Part shown: positions 23,127 to 34,424 of the stretch, one piece after another
Numbering within the stretch: the first letter of the stretch is position 1
How the letters are laid out: every line of letters starts with the position of its first letter
From: Mytilus galloprovincialis
Taxonomy: Eukaryota > Mollusca > Bivalvia > Mytilida > Mytilidae
Reading direction: 5' to 3'
Assembly: GCF_965363235.1 (NCBI RefSeq)
Contig: NC_134843.1
Coordinates: 50,463,535 to 50,527,534, forward strand
Length of the DNA: 64,000 bases
The notes under the pieces: generated by a model
The model's input: only the letters and a program-made list of their open reading frames with translations
What the model was told of the DNA's origin: nothing
Database searches by the model: none
Program-made: the position numbers and the translations under genes

Positions 23127-24129
23127 GTGTAATCTTGCATTGGGGAATTATTTCTAAGCAGGATGACATTATCCCTAGAAGTTGAAGAAAATCTCTGGCT
23201 ATTACTTGATTTTGAAGGATCATTGCCTGGGATGAAGTTATTAATTTGGACGTTCTTTCCACTGTTGGCAAAACGATCCCCAGATCCAAGAGAAACATTG
23301 CCCCTAAGTATGTTATCTGTTGTGATGGATCCAAAGTGGACTTTTTTAAGTTTATTATGAATCCTAGTTCGACAAGGAGATTGAGTACTAATTCTCGATC
23401 TAATATTAATTGACTTTTTTCCTGATTCAGAAGGAACCAGTCGTCTAGATAGACAACCAGTCGTATGCCCCTTGACCTTAAATGGCCAGCTACTACTGCC
23501 ACAATTTTTGTAAAAACTCTTGGGGCTGAGGTTGGACCGAAAGGTAGAGCCTTGAACTGAAGAGCTCTCCCGTTTTTTAGACAAAACCTCAGATATTTCT
23601 TGTGCGTTTTGTAAATTGGGACGTGTAAATATGCGTCCTTTAAGTCCAGACTGATTCCCCAATCTCCTTGTTTCACGAGATTGAGAACCGTAGAAAGGGA
23701 ATCCATTTTGAAATGTTGTTTTCGGAGATACTTGTTGAGGGGTTTTAAATTTATTACTGGTCTCATGTCCCCTGTTTTCTTGGGGACAAGAAAAAATGTG
23801 CTGTAAAAACCGTTTTCTATTTCGTTCAGAGGTACATATTCTACAGCTTCTTTTTGTACTAGCTCTCTTACTTCTGTATCTAAAATATCTAGATCTTTTG
23901 CAGATACACAGGTGTATTTTATTCCTGTGTTCTTTGGAATCTCTAAGAATTCCAGTTTGTAACCCTCTTTTCTAACAGAAAGCACCCATTGATCGTCTGT
24001 TATTTGTTCCCATTTTTTCAGAAAATAAATTAGACGTCCCCCAACAGGTATCTCCGGATGACAAGCCATGATATTGCTTACCTTTAAATAGTCATTTTCT
24101 TTGTTGGTTTTTTTTCCTGGTTGCCCCAT
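23050..24129 (-). CDS. DIRS reverse transcriptase
   Basis: A 359-residue frame containing the RT fingers and palm: LDLKDAY at residues 161-167, LPFGPTSAP at 195-203 and YLDDW at 227-231, giving the catalytic aspartates. A thumb follows to about residue 320, and after that the frame drifts into unrelated sequence because of an indel near 23125. YLDDW and LPFGPTSAP are typical of DIRS1-group RT. The N-terminal linker (24266-24084) is in another frame, separated by a run of A (T on the plus strand) near 24110. Confidence 0.9.
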   Translation of the reverse strand: MGQPGKKTNKENDYLKVSNIMACHPEIPVGGRLIYFLKKWEQITDDQWVLSVRKEGYKLEFLEIPKNTGIKYTCVSAKDLDILDTEVRELVQKEAVEYVPLNEIENGFYSTFFLVPKKTGDMRPVINLKPLNKYLRKQHFKMDSLSTVLNLVKQGDWGISLDLKDAYLHVPIYKTHKKYLRFCLKNGRALQFKALPFGPTSAPRVFTKIVAVVAGHLRSRGIRLVVYLDDWFLLNQEKSQLILDRELVLNLLVELGFIINLKKSTLDPSQQITYLGAMFLLDLGIVLPTVERTSKLITSSQAMILQNQVIARDFLQLLGIMSSCLEIIPQCKITHETCSNTSVEILETSFTESGVQSPN

Positions 24130-24262
24130 GAGGGACGAAAATTAGTTCCTGTTTTCTCGAACTTATTGTCACTCTTGTCAGGTCTTGAAACAGTGCTTGT
24201 TCTCTGAAAAGAACGCTGAGTACTTGGAGTTGATTTAAAACTGTTCTGATTAACATTTTGTT

Positions 24263-25615
24263 TCACACGTTTTGCTTGCCAATCATTAGAAGCAGTGTTT
24301 TTTTTCTTTTACCCAGAAAAGACCCAGGTTTATTTCCAATAAGTAACTCAGGAAGCAATTCTTTAAGTTGTTTGTCTTTTTCTATCCTATTTTTCAAGGT
24401 TTGTTCAAACTTGTCACCAAACACTCCACTGCTTGAAAGTGGTAAGGAAATTAAAGAATTTTTAAGTTCTTTTATATCATTTAACCCAGTATCTTCCATT
24501 ACTAGTTTTCTTCTAATAAGGTGATGAATAGCACCTGCTCTTGCAACCTGATCAACACTTTTTGTTGACATAGCAAAGATATCACGAACTTGTTGTACTG
24601 TCCTATCCATAATCAACTCTTTGTCTAATAATGCTTCTAATAATGTACCTAATGCCTGTTGCATGTAAGACGATGAAACAATACCCATTTTAGCAGTAGC
24701 TTGTCCTTGATAAGCCAATTTTTCTACTGATTTTAGATAAGGTGTATATAAAGTCTTTTTCTTATTAGAAATTGTAAAAGCTTTTGGACCATGTTTTTTA
24801 ACTAGTAGGTCTGATGTAAAGCTATCTAGACAAGGTATATCCAAATGTTTTTCAAAACTTTCATGTACTGGGAAACACAACTTATATTGCTCATTGTATG
24901 CAGTTATCTTTTCTGGTTTTTCACAATGCCATGATCCAGAAAGAATATCAATCTGACTTTTGTCTAAAACAAGGCCAACTGACTTAGAAACTGATTTAGT
25001 TTTGGCGTCGTCACCAAATAACTGATTAAGATTGTCAATACCAGAGTCTGTTTCCTCAGTTTCTTGACACTTTAAATATTTACTGAACCTAGCTACAGTA
25101 TTATGGTTTTCATTGTCACTTCTCATTGAAGTCCCATCTTCTTCATCTGAGAATAACCCAATGTTAAGTCTCTCTGAACGGCCTGGTGCCAGAGACATAA
25201 CATCTCCATGTAAATTTTCCTCTGCCTCATTATCTGTAGGCAAATTTACATCAGGAGTTTGTGTTTCTTGTAAAGGTCTGCGCGCTCCCGAAGAGCCGCT
25301 ATCCTGTTGATTACAAGTAGAAACATTTTGTACCTGCTCACCCGAAGTGCCAGGGTTTTGACTAGTTTCCATAAAATTACATATTTTATCTAACCTTGAA
25401 TCAAATTGGGCAAACCTGCTTTCCCATTTCTGTGCTAAGGCGTCTAGCTGGTCGTCCTTTTTCTTGGTAGACCTGCTTTTGCTCTTCTTAGACGAAGAAG
25501 AAGAACGAGTACGAGCCGCCATCTTTGTCGTTTCGTTCGCGTCAGTTGACAAACTGGGACGTTCCTGCAAAACGTCGTCTTCGCTATTTGAACCGTTCAT
25601 AGCGACTTCTGCCAT
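24263..25615 (-). CDS. DIRS gag-like ORF1
   Basis: A 450-residue frame starting about 80 bp inside the right terminal repeat. The N-terminus has a Ser/Lys/Arg-rich segment (about residues 35-55) and then an acidic, glutamine-containing stretch. The central part (about 215-400) is a more ordered, conserved-looking region with SGSWHCEKPEKI and KKHGPKAF. No zinc knuckle is visible. By position this is ORF1, presumably the nucleoprotein. The frame breaks in a homopolymer near 24300; the continuation toward RT lies in the frame at 24266-24084. Confidence 0.75.
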   Translation of the reverse strand: MAEVAMNGSNSEDDVLQERPSLSTDANETTKMAARTRSSSSSKKSKSRSTKKKDDQLDALAQKWESRFAQFDSRLDKICNFMETSQNPGTSGEQVQNVSTCNQQDSGSSGARRPLQETQTPDVNLPTDNEAEENLHGDVMSLAPGRSERLNIGLFSDEEDGTSMRSDNENHNTVARFSKYLKCQETEETDSGIDNLNQLFGDDAKTKSVSKSVGLVLDKSQIDILSGSWHCEKPEKITAYNEQYKLCFPVHESFEKHLDIPCLDSFTSDLLVKKHGPKAFTISNKKKTLYTPYLKSVEKLAYQGQATAKMGIVSSSYMQQALGTLLEALLDKELIMDRTVQQVRDIFAMSTKSVDQVARAGAIHHLIRRKLVMEDTGLNDIKELKNSLISLPLSSSGVFGDKFEQTLKNRIEKDKQLKELLPELLIGNKPGSFLGKRKKTLLLMIGKQNV

Positions 25616-25692
25616 AATGTTAATTATTTTAATACTTCTTAACTCATAAACTAATTATTTCAATGTATTTTCTCAGAGCGAAAACACGACCG

Positions 25693-25861
25693 GCTGGATT
25701 TTCGCCGGAAAGAAGACTGAGGTTCTAAGCGCTTAACTGATATAGATGTAGATGATTTTTAAAAGATCAGCTAAGCGCTTGAGCGAGATAATACCAAATA
25801 CCGGAGAGAATATCCAATTATGTAAACCTATCAGGTAAGTGTAACGGAGTGAATATAAAAT
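25693..25861 (-). repeat. DIRS right inverted terminal repeat
   Basis: Inverted partner of 20535-20725, with its outer end GGAGTGAATATAAAA repeated in the ICR. It lies upstream of ORF1 and probably contains the element promoter. Confidence 0.9.
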
Positions 25862-27560
25862 GCTCATACCTTTACTACAAAAGTGTGATGATTAATTAGC
25901 AAGATTTTTATAAGCTCCGACAAATGCCTACGACAACTGATCACTAAAAAATTGAATACATGTCATGTTGCAGGATGTCCCGATTTGACAAGTGTTTACT
26001 GGTTTGAGCTAGTTAGAAATGTATTTATATAAATGTCATTATTATTATTTTTAAAACTCACTCATAAATCTATTTTAAAATTGACCGATTAAGTTAATAG
26101 CTAAACATGTCCACACATGCAGGTGAACGTATCGTTCATGCACAAAGGTCCGTAAAAAAGACTCGTTGTTAACAGAGCCAGAGAACGACATCAAAAGAAT
26201 ATAATAGTAATAAATGAAGCGATATTGGTTGCACCAAACAGACAAGAGCAAAAGGATCACCGCTTTGGAAACTCAGACGGACTCTGAGGTTGTCCCGAAT
26301 TGACTATTGTTTTGTGTTTTCAGATTCTTAATCAGCTGGCGTGTATTTATAAAACGAGTTTGTAATGGCAACCTTGAATCAGTTGGCTCTTTTTGACAAA
26401 GTGGTTTAACTTTAAAATAGTATTCATTCCCAAATATAAATTAATGATAAAGACAAATGGAGTCCTTTGTTTCTTATTATTGTTTTATCCGATGAAAGAA
26501 CGATATACTTTTAAATGAGCACAATACAAGTGACAACTACGTAATCATACTACAATACTACCTGTTTATGTAAAATCAATTGAAGGTCACATGTTAATGT
26601 TATGGAATACATTTTTTTTCTCATTTTTTTTTTAATTAAAAATGTAATCATTTCTGAAATAAACATTAAAAAATATGTATCGTTAACACTTAAACAGATA
26701 TAAATTGTGTATTAGATTTTTGGAGAAAATTATTGCAGTGGTTTTTAACTTGCAATTAACGACTCTGAAATATGACAGTTTTTGGTAACTGTGTCATTCA
26801 ATTTTTCATATTGTATAAACAGATGTGTTACAACACATATATAGAGCATTTAGTGTATGTCATAACAGGAAATAATCGTTTACATTGTTTTAGAGCAACA
26901 TAGTTTACATATTATTTATTAACTGATTTATACGCAGAAAGATGCATTTAAAATTAGCTTTGTTATAGACGAAATTGTGTATTTTTATTTAAGAACTAGC
27001 AGCTTAGTGTCTTAGTCGAAATTTAGTAAGGTATCTGCAACTTTTTTATCGTCTTGATAGAAACATCAAATTGTAAGCTTTACAAAGATCTTGCTACAGT
27101 CGTATACACTAATCATTTGACATGATAGTTGAATATGAAGGACAAAACAAATCTTCTGGGTTTTTTTTAAGATGAAATGTTATCCTCCAGTACAGATAGT
27201 TTTTTATTTTGAAAATTTTGTTTGATTACGCATTGTTTTAGTACACATCTAACATTACATGAAGATCATTTTCGACAAAAAAAATGATTGATTTGCATCA
27301 CATAACAGAAATTTATCATAAGAATAGGAACATTCACATGCATTTGGCCAGTCTAAAATGTATCATATGCTTCACTTACATCTTATAAAATAATTATACA
27401 AAACAATTTGATGTCGTGTCTTCTTAGTGCGTACTACTAAAAATAATAGAATGAAATCCCAACTGAGAAATGAATTGATTATAATAAGGAACATATCAAC
27501 CGAAGGTCAATGTGAATGGAAAAATGATACAAGCTAACATAGAGTTGGAAGACGCTTTAT
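25862..27560. other. AT-rich intergenic sequence
   Basis: No gene recognised. Two short related segments, CAGGATGTCCCGATTTGAC near 25973 and GAGGTTGTCCCGAATTGAC near 26286, suggest an old duplication. Confidence 0.5.
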
Positions 27561-27569
27561 GGATATTCA

Positions 27570-27870
27570 AGCTCTCATAGGTCGAAAATAACCTGCCAAT
27601 GCTATATCCAAAGCAGTAAAAAGACAAAAAGACAAACGACAATACACAAAACACAACATAGAAAGAAACTTAAAACCACAAACTAAGCAACACGAACCCC
27701 AAAAGAAACCATGCTAATCTCATGTGTTCCGAAAGTTCAGATCCTGCTCCACATGTGAGACCCATTGAATTGCTCATGTAAAAGGACAACCTGTCTTTAG
27801 TCAAATTCGGTAGGTCGCCATTGGGGAAACTAGCTCTACTGATATGGTTCTACTACTGTTCTTGAATATC
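27570..27870 (-). repeat. Dispersed R1 retroelement 3' end
   Basis: Copy of the R1 3' region in inverted orientation relative to 29290-29575. The block AGATCCTGCTCCACATGTG and the AATTCGGTAGGTCGCCATT-like block are shared with 1900-2000 and 44460-44570. Non-coding. Confidence 0.65.
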
Positions 27871-28069
27871 CGTCATCGGGAGTACCATCCGTTTAGTGGT
27901 CACTTCTTTAATTTTTGAAATCTAAGGAGGGTATGAAGCATTTAAACTTCCTCTGTATACATTGCAGTATTCTCGCGAATGACGAATGACGGGTTACTTA
28001 TGGACAACAAGAGATGTTTACATTTGATTTGATATCCTCAATTGTTTTATTGCCTTCGCAAATTTAGAC

Positions 28070-28225
28070 CATGTCTCAGGCAAAACCTGTCGGAATTTTA
28101 GTTTCTCGTTGCTCTTCAACCTCGTACTTTTATTTGTACTTTTTAACTTTTGCAATTCAAGTGTCACTGGTGAGCCTTTTTAAACGAAATGCGCGTCTAA
28201 CGTAAACAATTTTGATCCACGAATC
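28070..28225 (+). repeat. Dispersed repeat, family R5 (diverged)
   Basis: Aligns with 18430-18560: GCTCTTCAAC, then a GTCACTGGTGAGCC block and GAAATGCGCGTCTAACG. Non-coding. Confidence 0.55.
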
Positions 28226-28738
28226 CATGATGAGTTCATTATGAACCACTGGGGATAACTATCATCTACACGTTTGATTGAAGATATGAACTAATCTACC
28301 TTTGTAGCGCACAAAATGGTTTATAGAATATTTCATTCGTTTTTCTTATTTTTCTCAATTTGTATTTTTAAGTATGATAGAGACCCACACACATATACAT
28401 GTATATTTATATATATTATACCTCAGGTAGACTCAAATCATGATCGACAACCTTATTGGTAAACTTGTGTAATGGGATAGTTATAGTCGAGTAAATCTTT
28501 ATGGATTCGGATTAACGATGGACATGTACACATTTAGACCCATTCACTCTAACCTTGTACCACTGCAACCTCATTCACTGTTTTTCTTTTTAATATGGTC
28601 CGAAAACAATGTTAGTACAAATTATAAATCAGAATGCTTTAATAATTAAACTGTCATTATTCAGAATTTAACTGAAACATTGGTGATGATAGTTTAGATT
28701 TTCTCCTCAGTGATTTATTTAGTAGTCTTTTCAGTCCT
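28226..28738. other. Intergenic sequence 3' of the GTPase-like gene
   Basis: No repeat or gene recognised. Probably includes the 3' UTR of the minus-strand gene ending at 28739; a polyadenylation site could not be fixed. Confidence 0.4.
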
Positions 28739-28923
28739 TTAAAGGATAAATGTTTTATCAAATGGTTGTTCTGGGAAGTTCACCACTGTCTCGGTTATTT
28801 CTAAGTAAAGCTTTAATTTAAGTTGAAAATGTAATCCAACTAAAAGATCATCAATTTTGTAGTTTATTATCTCAGATGTCTCGACGTATTTGCAACGAAA
28901 CACCTTAGTAATTCTCCATGCCT
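28739..28923 (-). CDS. RGK-like small GTPase, last exon
   Basis: An acceptor (pyrimidine tract and CAG) precedes 28923. The exon encodes EAWRITKVFRCKYVETSEII and continues to a TAA at 28739-28741. CKYVETSEIINYKID matches the G5 region (ETSA in RAS-like GTPases), followed by a helix like DDLLVGLHFQLKLKL. In REM, GEM and RRAD the same position reads as an ETS motif followed by a helix ending in QIRL. No C-terminal CaaX prenylation box is present, which fits the RGK group. RGK proteins regulate calcium channels and the cytoskeleton. It joins in phase to the exon at 29813-30002. Confidence 0.6.
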
Positions 28924-29812
28924 CTGAAAAACTAAGAATTAAAGAAAAGAAAACAAATTTATTTAACACCAATTCGTGTATCAATAATTGACAAAACAAA
29001 AACAATTGGAACATGATGAAACATATGAAAGACTTTCACTCCAAAATGATTTATGTTCATGCAAAAAAAAATGAGGTCGTGTTTCTGTATTAAGCGGATT
29101 TGATAATTCGACATATGCATAATAATTTCAGACAATATAGTTTTGAGAATATAAATGAGAATTCCTTGAAATGTAAATGTGTCATTTCAGCAGAGAACCG
29201 CCACCATTTCGTTTAATGATTCGTCCCACAACAATTATCGATTTTTAACAAGCAACACTGATTTTTAACAAATTAGATAACTAATGGAATGATATCAAAC
29301 GTTTTACCTACCGAATTAGACTATTTACCGGATTTGTAATCACATAAGCAACACGACGGGTGCCACATGTGGAGCAGGATCTGCTTATCCTTCCGGAGCA
29401 CCTGAGATCACCCCTAGTTTTTGGTGGGGTTCGTGTTGTTTCTTCTTTAGTTTTCTATGTTGTGTCATGTGTACTATTGTTTTTTCTGTTTGTCTTTTTC
29501 ATTTTTAGCCATGGCGATGTCAGTTTGTTTTAGATTTATGAGTTTGACTGTCCCTTTGGTATCTTTCGTCCCTCTTTTATATGTATATGTTTATATTGCA
29601 TCAAATATCGTCGGCGTTCTTAGGATGACATCTCAATGATTAAATAGATTGTGTCTTATTTGAATACACACTATGTGCTGATGCATTATAATGAGAGTAT
29701 GATTTTCAAATTGTTTCTGTAGGCCTTTGTGTAAATGGAATACATGTTTCAGTGTGTTCTCAAATACGAATATTAATCTGTGTACGGTATATGTCTGGAT
29801 AGCACCACATAC
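28924..29812 (-). other. Intron of the GTPase-like gene
   Basis: An 889-bp interval between a donor (GTATGT after 29813) and an acceptor (CAG before 28923). It contains a full R1 repeat copy at 29290-29575. Confidence 0.5.
29290..29575 (+). repeat. Dispersed R1 retroelement 3' end (plus copy)
   Basis: Well-conserved copy: ACCGAATTAGACTATTTACC, then TGCCACATGTGGAGCAGG, and ending TTTGGTATCTTTCGTCCCTC. It is the inverted equivalent of 44285-44600. The frame at 29457-29639 belongs to this repeat and is not a gene. Confidence 0.75.
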
Positions 29813-30002
29813 CTTTATACTGTACGTGTCTTCTTTGGACTAAATCTATTTTATTGGCAACTAATATTATTGGTCGGTCACTATCGATTTCATTGCGTAG
29901 ATGATAAAGAAGTTCCTCTGCTATTATAAATTATTCACGATTGTGGACGGAGAATACAACAACACATGCATCAGCCTGTCGATCTATTTTGAGTTCATTG
30001 TT
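29813..30002 (-). pseudogene. RGK-like small GTPase, penultimate exon with in-frame stop
   Basis: Bounded by an acceptor (ATTCCAG before 30002) and a donor (G|GTATGT at 29812). It encodes a GTPase middle segment: QADACVVVFS (a beta strand and the region before it), EELLYHLRNE, then RPIILVANKIDL with the G4 motif NKxD that recognises guanine, then RRHV. A TAA interrupts the frame at about 29932-29934, between VHNRE and FIIAEELL. Either the gene is dead or this is a polymorphic or erroneous base. Exons carrying the P-loop were not found upstream within the window. Confidence 0.6.
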
Positions 30003-30714
30003 CTGGAATTTTATAGATATGTTCCATGACTTTAAATAAACGTACGTAAGGATGTACTTAGGTGAGGTTTGGGAATATGTGAGTTCGGAATCCTTGCTGT
30101 TTTTCCATACTATGCAAGGTAAAATATTTTGCCCTATAACACCTATTTATTTTTTTACATCAGACTTAATAGCTCATAAAAGGTCATTTGACAAAATTTA
30201 AGCAGATTCTTAATTTTCTTTCTTTTGATTTGAGACCCAAATAATACCAATACAAATATAAGGTGTAAAAGTCAGAGTCAGCCATTTCCCGCCATAATCT
30301 ATAAATCAAATATCTCGAAAAGGAACTCCATAACCTATCATCATTTTTAGCTTTTTGTTATCCTTAACTAATACTCTTCAAGCTTAAAGAGTCAATTTTG
30401 ATTTCTTAATTTATTACATTTTACCTCAGATCACCTAAGTACATCCTTAAGAAGGGTAGAAAACACCTTAGGGAGTTAACTGTTAAAAATTCAGCTGATT
30501 GCTTTAATAACATATTAATAATGAAGTAATATCAAACTGTTATATATAAAATTAAATTATTCCTGTATATTGTGTGCGCCAATTTTCTTGTAATTTTTAG
30601 ATTTCATCAATAGGTCAATGCAAATATTTTGTCAATCTTCTATGAAAATAAAACAAACAAAATATGTAAACTTTTACTGTGCGTATTACTCTGTGTTTTT
30701 TTTCTACATTGGCT
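30003..30714. other. AT-rich sequence upstream of the GTPase-like exons
   Basis: No further exon of the GTPase-like gene was found here; it probably belongs to an intron. Confidence 0.4.
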
Positions 30715-31015
30715 AGAGATATAGGAGCAGGGTTGAAATCTCAAAAAATACATATTTATCCCGCCACAATTTTGCGCCTGTCCCAAGTCTGAACTTTATT
30801 AGTCTTATGGTTGTTACTTTTAGTTCATTTATATGTATTTCGGAGCTAAGAATGACGCCATTATCATTAAAGTACTACACATTTATGTTTAAGGGCCATT
30901 TAAAGCATGCCTCTGGGCGCGTAATTTACTCACTGTATTGAATACTCATTGATAGCTTTCGGCTATGTTCTGCTCTTAGGTCGGGTTGTTGTCTCTTTGA
31001 TACATTCCCAATTTT
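30715..31015 (+). repeat. Dispersed R2 retroelement 3' end
   Basis: Copy of the 3' region at 11955-12255: TTTGCGCCTGTCCCAAGTC, a GACGCCATTATCATTAAAGT-like block, and GGTTGTTGTCTCTTTGATAC. Non-coding. Confidence 0.7.
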
Positions 31016-33015
31016 GATAAATTTACTTATACATGGTGAATCCATTAATATATTTTGAATACATTAATATCCGTACTACATGCTTTCGGACTCGGAAAAT
31101 ATCGATTTGCATTCTTTTATTTAAACAGAGTGTCCAAATGCTACATCTATAACGAAATGCATTTACTAGTATAAATAATATTTTTTATACACAACAGTCT
31201 GAAGAAACTTATCTGTTATGGTTTCCTTGCTATCTATATGTCATATGAACAGCTATTTCTCGTGTCACATTTAATATAAGTGTAAAATGGTATTTCGTTT
31301 CATACTTGTGACATTTTACTTTTATATTCTATAATTACTTTTGAAGTTGTAGAGACAACCGGAAATGGCCCCCTCAAAGATGTTTACATTTGTTGATGTT
31401 CTGCCACATTTGTAACGCATTCTTGGTTACATATGAGACTACGCAAGCCTGTTTTACTAAATGTCACTAGGTAAAACAATATTTCTGTAATAACCAAGAA
31501 TAGTGGAAGATAAGACCTCCACAAAGTATAAAATGCGTTAGGTATTATGGTGACATAGTGATCTTCAAAATATTAATTTATAACTATATCATCTAAATTT
31601 CATTTTTAAAATTATCCAAAAATACTTTTGAATGTTTTTTATATTTTCTAAACAGACTATTGTAAAATATTTGTTTCAACTAGCGACAGCAATACCTAGA
31701 CAAATTTCAGATAACTAACGTTAAAACATATCCCAATTTTGACCTTACATATCGGTGATTTGTTCAGTCTGCGTGAATTATGTTATAGAGTAAACCAAAA
31801 ACATCAATAATTTGGTTCATAATTTGATGGAATCATCCTCAATGTTTTGATGTTTAAATCAGCGTGTATGGTTCTTCAAAAGTTAAAATATGCGATAACA
31901 TTACTGACCTCTTATATCGGTGCTTTTGTTTAATGTATTTTGCAATCATAATGCATCCCATTAAATATTTAAATTGTAGAAAAACGCATTGTAATTATTT
32001 CAAAACTGAATTTTTAAATGTAAAATTAATTGTCTGTAAAATGAAAGCAGCTTGCGCAATGTATATGTGTGCTTTGGAATAAGTAGTGTGATATCATCTT
32101 TCTGTATCCGCCTTTATGAAATGGCACAAAATATAGGTCACCGATGAGATAAAAAGATATTTCAATCTTAATGCCAAAAAATGGCATTTTTCCACCAAAG
32201 GGGGATACTTTGGAGCTTTATCAATGATATATACATTTTAAAAGTCATTAGGGGCCCAAACGAATTGATTTGTTTGGATAATTTTTGTAACATATGATTA
32301 AGTAACAACTAATAAAGTATGTAAAGTAATAAACAAAATTTGTAACGAAAAAAAGATGTTTAATTTTTTTCTGAAATTTTTGTACCCTCGAGCCTTCTCA
32401 TATATATAATTAAGTTAAACAATCGACGAGACATTTTTTACTGAACCATTCGGAACATTTTATTTCATAGTTTCCGAGTAAGCAACAACACTCAATCAAA
32501 GTCATCATGGACGAAAACCTTAGGAAGAAGAGTTATATGAACCTCGAGATATAAACAGAAAGACGGGAAATACTAAGGGATATTCTAATATGACGTGTCT
32601 TTCGCTTTGTGAATAAACCCATGCTCTAAATATAATAAAACTAGTTTGCACATGCGTATATTGACTATTGCAGAGTAATGAATTTTATCACATTGGCATG
32701 CATATGCATTTATATATTTCATTTATTTAAAACAATTCCAAACTCTTAAATGCTGCACATGTTGTTACTAATTCATTTATTATGACTGTAATGTGTTGCA
32801 ACTCGAAATTGACAAAAATGACCTAGATCCGACAACCGTTAATGCTAACTCTTCAAAACTCACCCCTCTAACAAATCACATTGCCAGTTGTTTGCTTGTT
32901 TACAAACAAAAAAGGAAGGTACACGGAAGAGCCTACATAAACGCTCTACACTTAGTACACATCGGACATAAAAATTACCTTGATTGTCACAATCAGAATC
33001 TAAATAATTGATGCA
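31016..33015. other. AT-rich intergenic sequence
   Basis: About 2 kb with no gene or repeat recognised. Frames such as 31864-32082 and 32793-33011 show no domain or splice support. Confidence 0.5.
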
Positions 33016-33144
33016 AGCTATACTTTATTTTCGTTTTAACAGGGGTAGGCATTATATTCGTGTATACTAGCGGTCGGACAAAAATAATCACGAACATAAC
33101 ATGCATAATGCCTATCCATGTTAAAACTACAATAAAGTATAGCT
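33016..33144. mobile_element. Hairpin MITE-like sequence
   Basis: Arms of 40 bp (33016-33055 and 33105-33144) are inverted copies: AGCTATACTTTATTTTCGTT at the left and AACTACAATAAAGTATAGCT at the right. It is a foldback sequence without coding capacity. Confidence 0.7.
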
Positions 33145-33570
33145 TTGGAAAGGTTGGAAACGTTCTAATGCCTAGCATCCATTAGATATATAAAAGTTAA
33201 ACGCATTTTGTGTTTCAGAAAGATAAAATCTCTATGGGATTTTGAAGGGCATTTGTTTTCCTTCATGCATAAGGTGTAAAAATTAACTAAGTTGTGGTAT
33301 AACTTTGAGATGCTCCATCAGGTAAAAAACCGGTTTGTATTGTTTTCATTGCCCTTCATGGACAAGAGGCATCTTCACAACTACAGGTGAGTTAAAGAGT
33401 TTATCTGAGTTAGTGGGTGGACAGTATCGGGTTTGGTTTTTTTTTCACCTTCTGCAGAAAGGAAAAAAAAATGCCCATCAAAAACCAAGAAAGATTTTAT
33501 CTTTCTTAAACACAAAATGCATTTAACTATTATATATCTAGTGGATGCTTTGCCTTAAAACTTTCCAAAC
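33143..33570. mobile_element. Second foldback sequence adjoining the first
   Basis: 33143-33290 pairs with 33437-33570 as inverted copies: GCATTTTGTGTTTCAGAAAG at the left against CTTTCTTAAACACAAAATGC at the right, with other blocks in order. The loop of about 145 bp is unique. It starts where the smaller hairpin ends, so the two may form one compound element. Confidence 0.65.
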
Positions 33571-34424
33571 AGCACAGGTAAGTCTGTACACAGAGTAGTT
33601 TTTGAGGTGAAAATATGGCCATATTTGTCCATTTATTATGATGAACCTTAACTGAATCTGGTATACATGTATCTATTAATGATTAGTTTAACGATGAATG
33701 CTCAGTAAAAGTAAATAGTTTAACGTACAGCCGGTTTGTGTTATCCTCGCCGTTTTCGTGTTTACAAAAAGAAGTTCCGTCAACGTCGTCTATCGGGAAA
33801 ATAATTACTTCAAGAGCCGCTAGCGAAGCCCTTTCACTTTCGCCGTACCGGCCGATGGAGGGAGAAATCAATATCCTTGAGATAACAAACGTTCATCTTT
33901 AAATATATTCAAATCAAATAAGAACTATTTATTGTAATATTCAGTTTTTGTGATTCTTCGCGACGTAATATTTAGCATGATCAAACACACGGTAATGCTA
34001 AATTGCAAATTATCATTTCAAAAATGAATCTTCATTTGAAATTATAAGCCTGTAAATGCAAGGCGATATATGCTAACCTTTCTTGTGTTTCTTTTATCTG
34101 ATATCTTTTGATAGAATAGATGTAAAAAAAAAATACAAAATAACTATCAACTATTGGTATCGCAAAACATCTTAAAGTGGATCATTTTTGTTTAATATAT
34201 ATCAATGATATATCTTCAAAAAAAAATGAATTGTATGTATAGTATAATAAATAGAATATACTCTATAAATAATACAAAAATCAGTAATAAAAACTATATT
34301 TGTTTCAATATTAGTGCAAATTAATCTATTTAATTCAAAATAGATTGTCTAGATTTATAAGTATAACAATTCTGGCAAACGTAGACCGACATTTATTATT
34401 TTTGTGTGTATTTTTTATAAGTCA
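33571..34424. other. Intergenic sequence with one GC-richer patch
   Basis: A patch at 33725-33870 is richer in CpG and open on the minus strand (a frame containing FPIDDVDGTSF). It might be an exon of the upstream minus-strand gene, but no convincing splice sites or domain were found. Confidence 0.35.

Larger units (their letters stand above)
20535..25861 (-). mobile_element. DIRS1-type tyrosine-recombinase retrotransposon
   Basis: Minus-strand order: gag-like ORF (25615-24263), RT-RNase H (24129-about 22016), tyrosine recombinase (22484-about 21200). The element is bounded by inverted terminal repeats (20535-20725 and 25693-25861). It also has an internal complementary region at 20777-20875, whose two halves match the two outer ends. 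This is the architecture of Dictyostelium DIRS-1, which makes a circular intermediate and integrates by tyrosine recombinase. No target duplication is expected or seen. Frameshifts near 24300, 24110, 23125 and 22985 and stops at 22690 and 21354 disable this copy, but the coding regions are otherwise long and well conserved, implying fairly recent loss. Confidence 0.93.

Noticed and set aside
33683-33871. Exon of the GTPase-like gene
   Set aside because: The patch is GC-richer and open but carries no P-loop or switch motif, and no pair of convincing splice sites was found.
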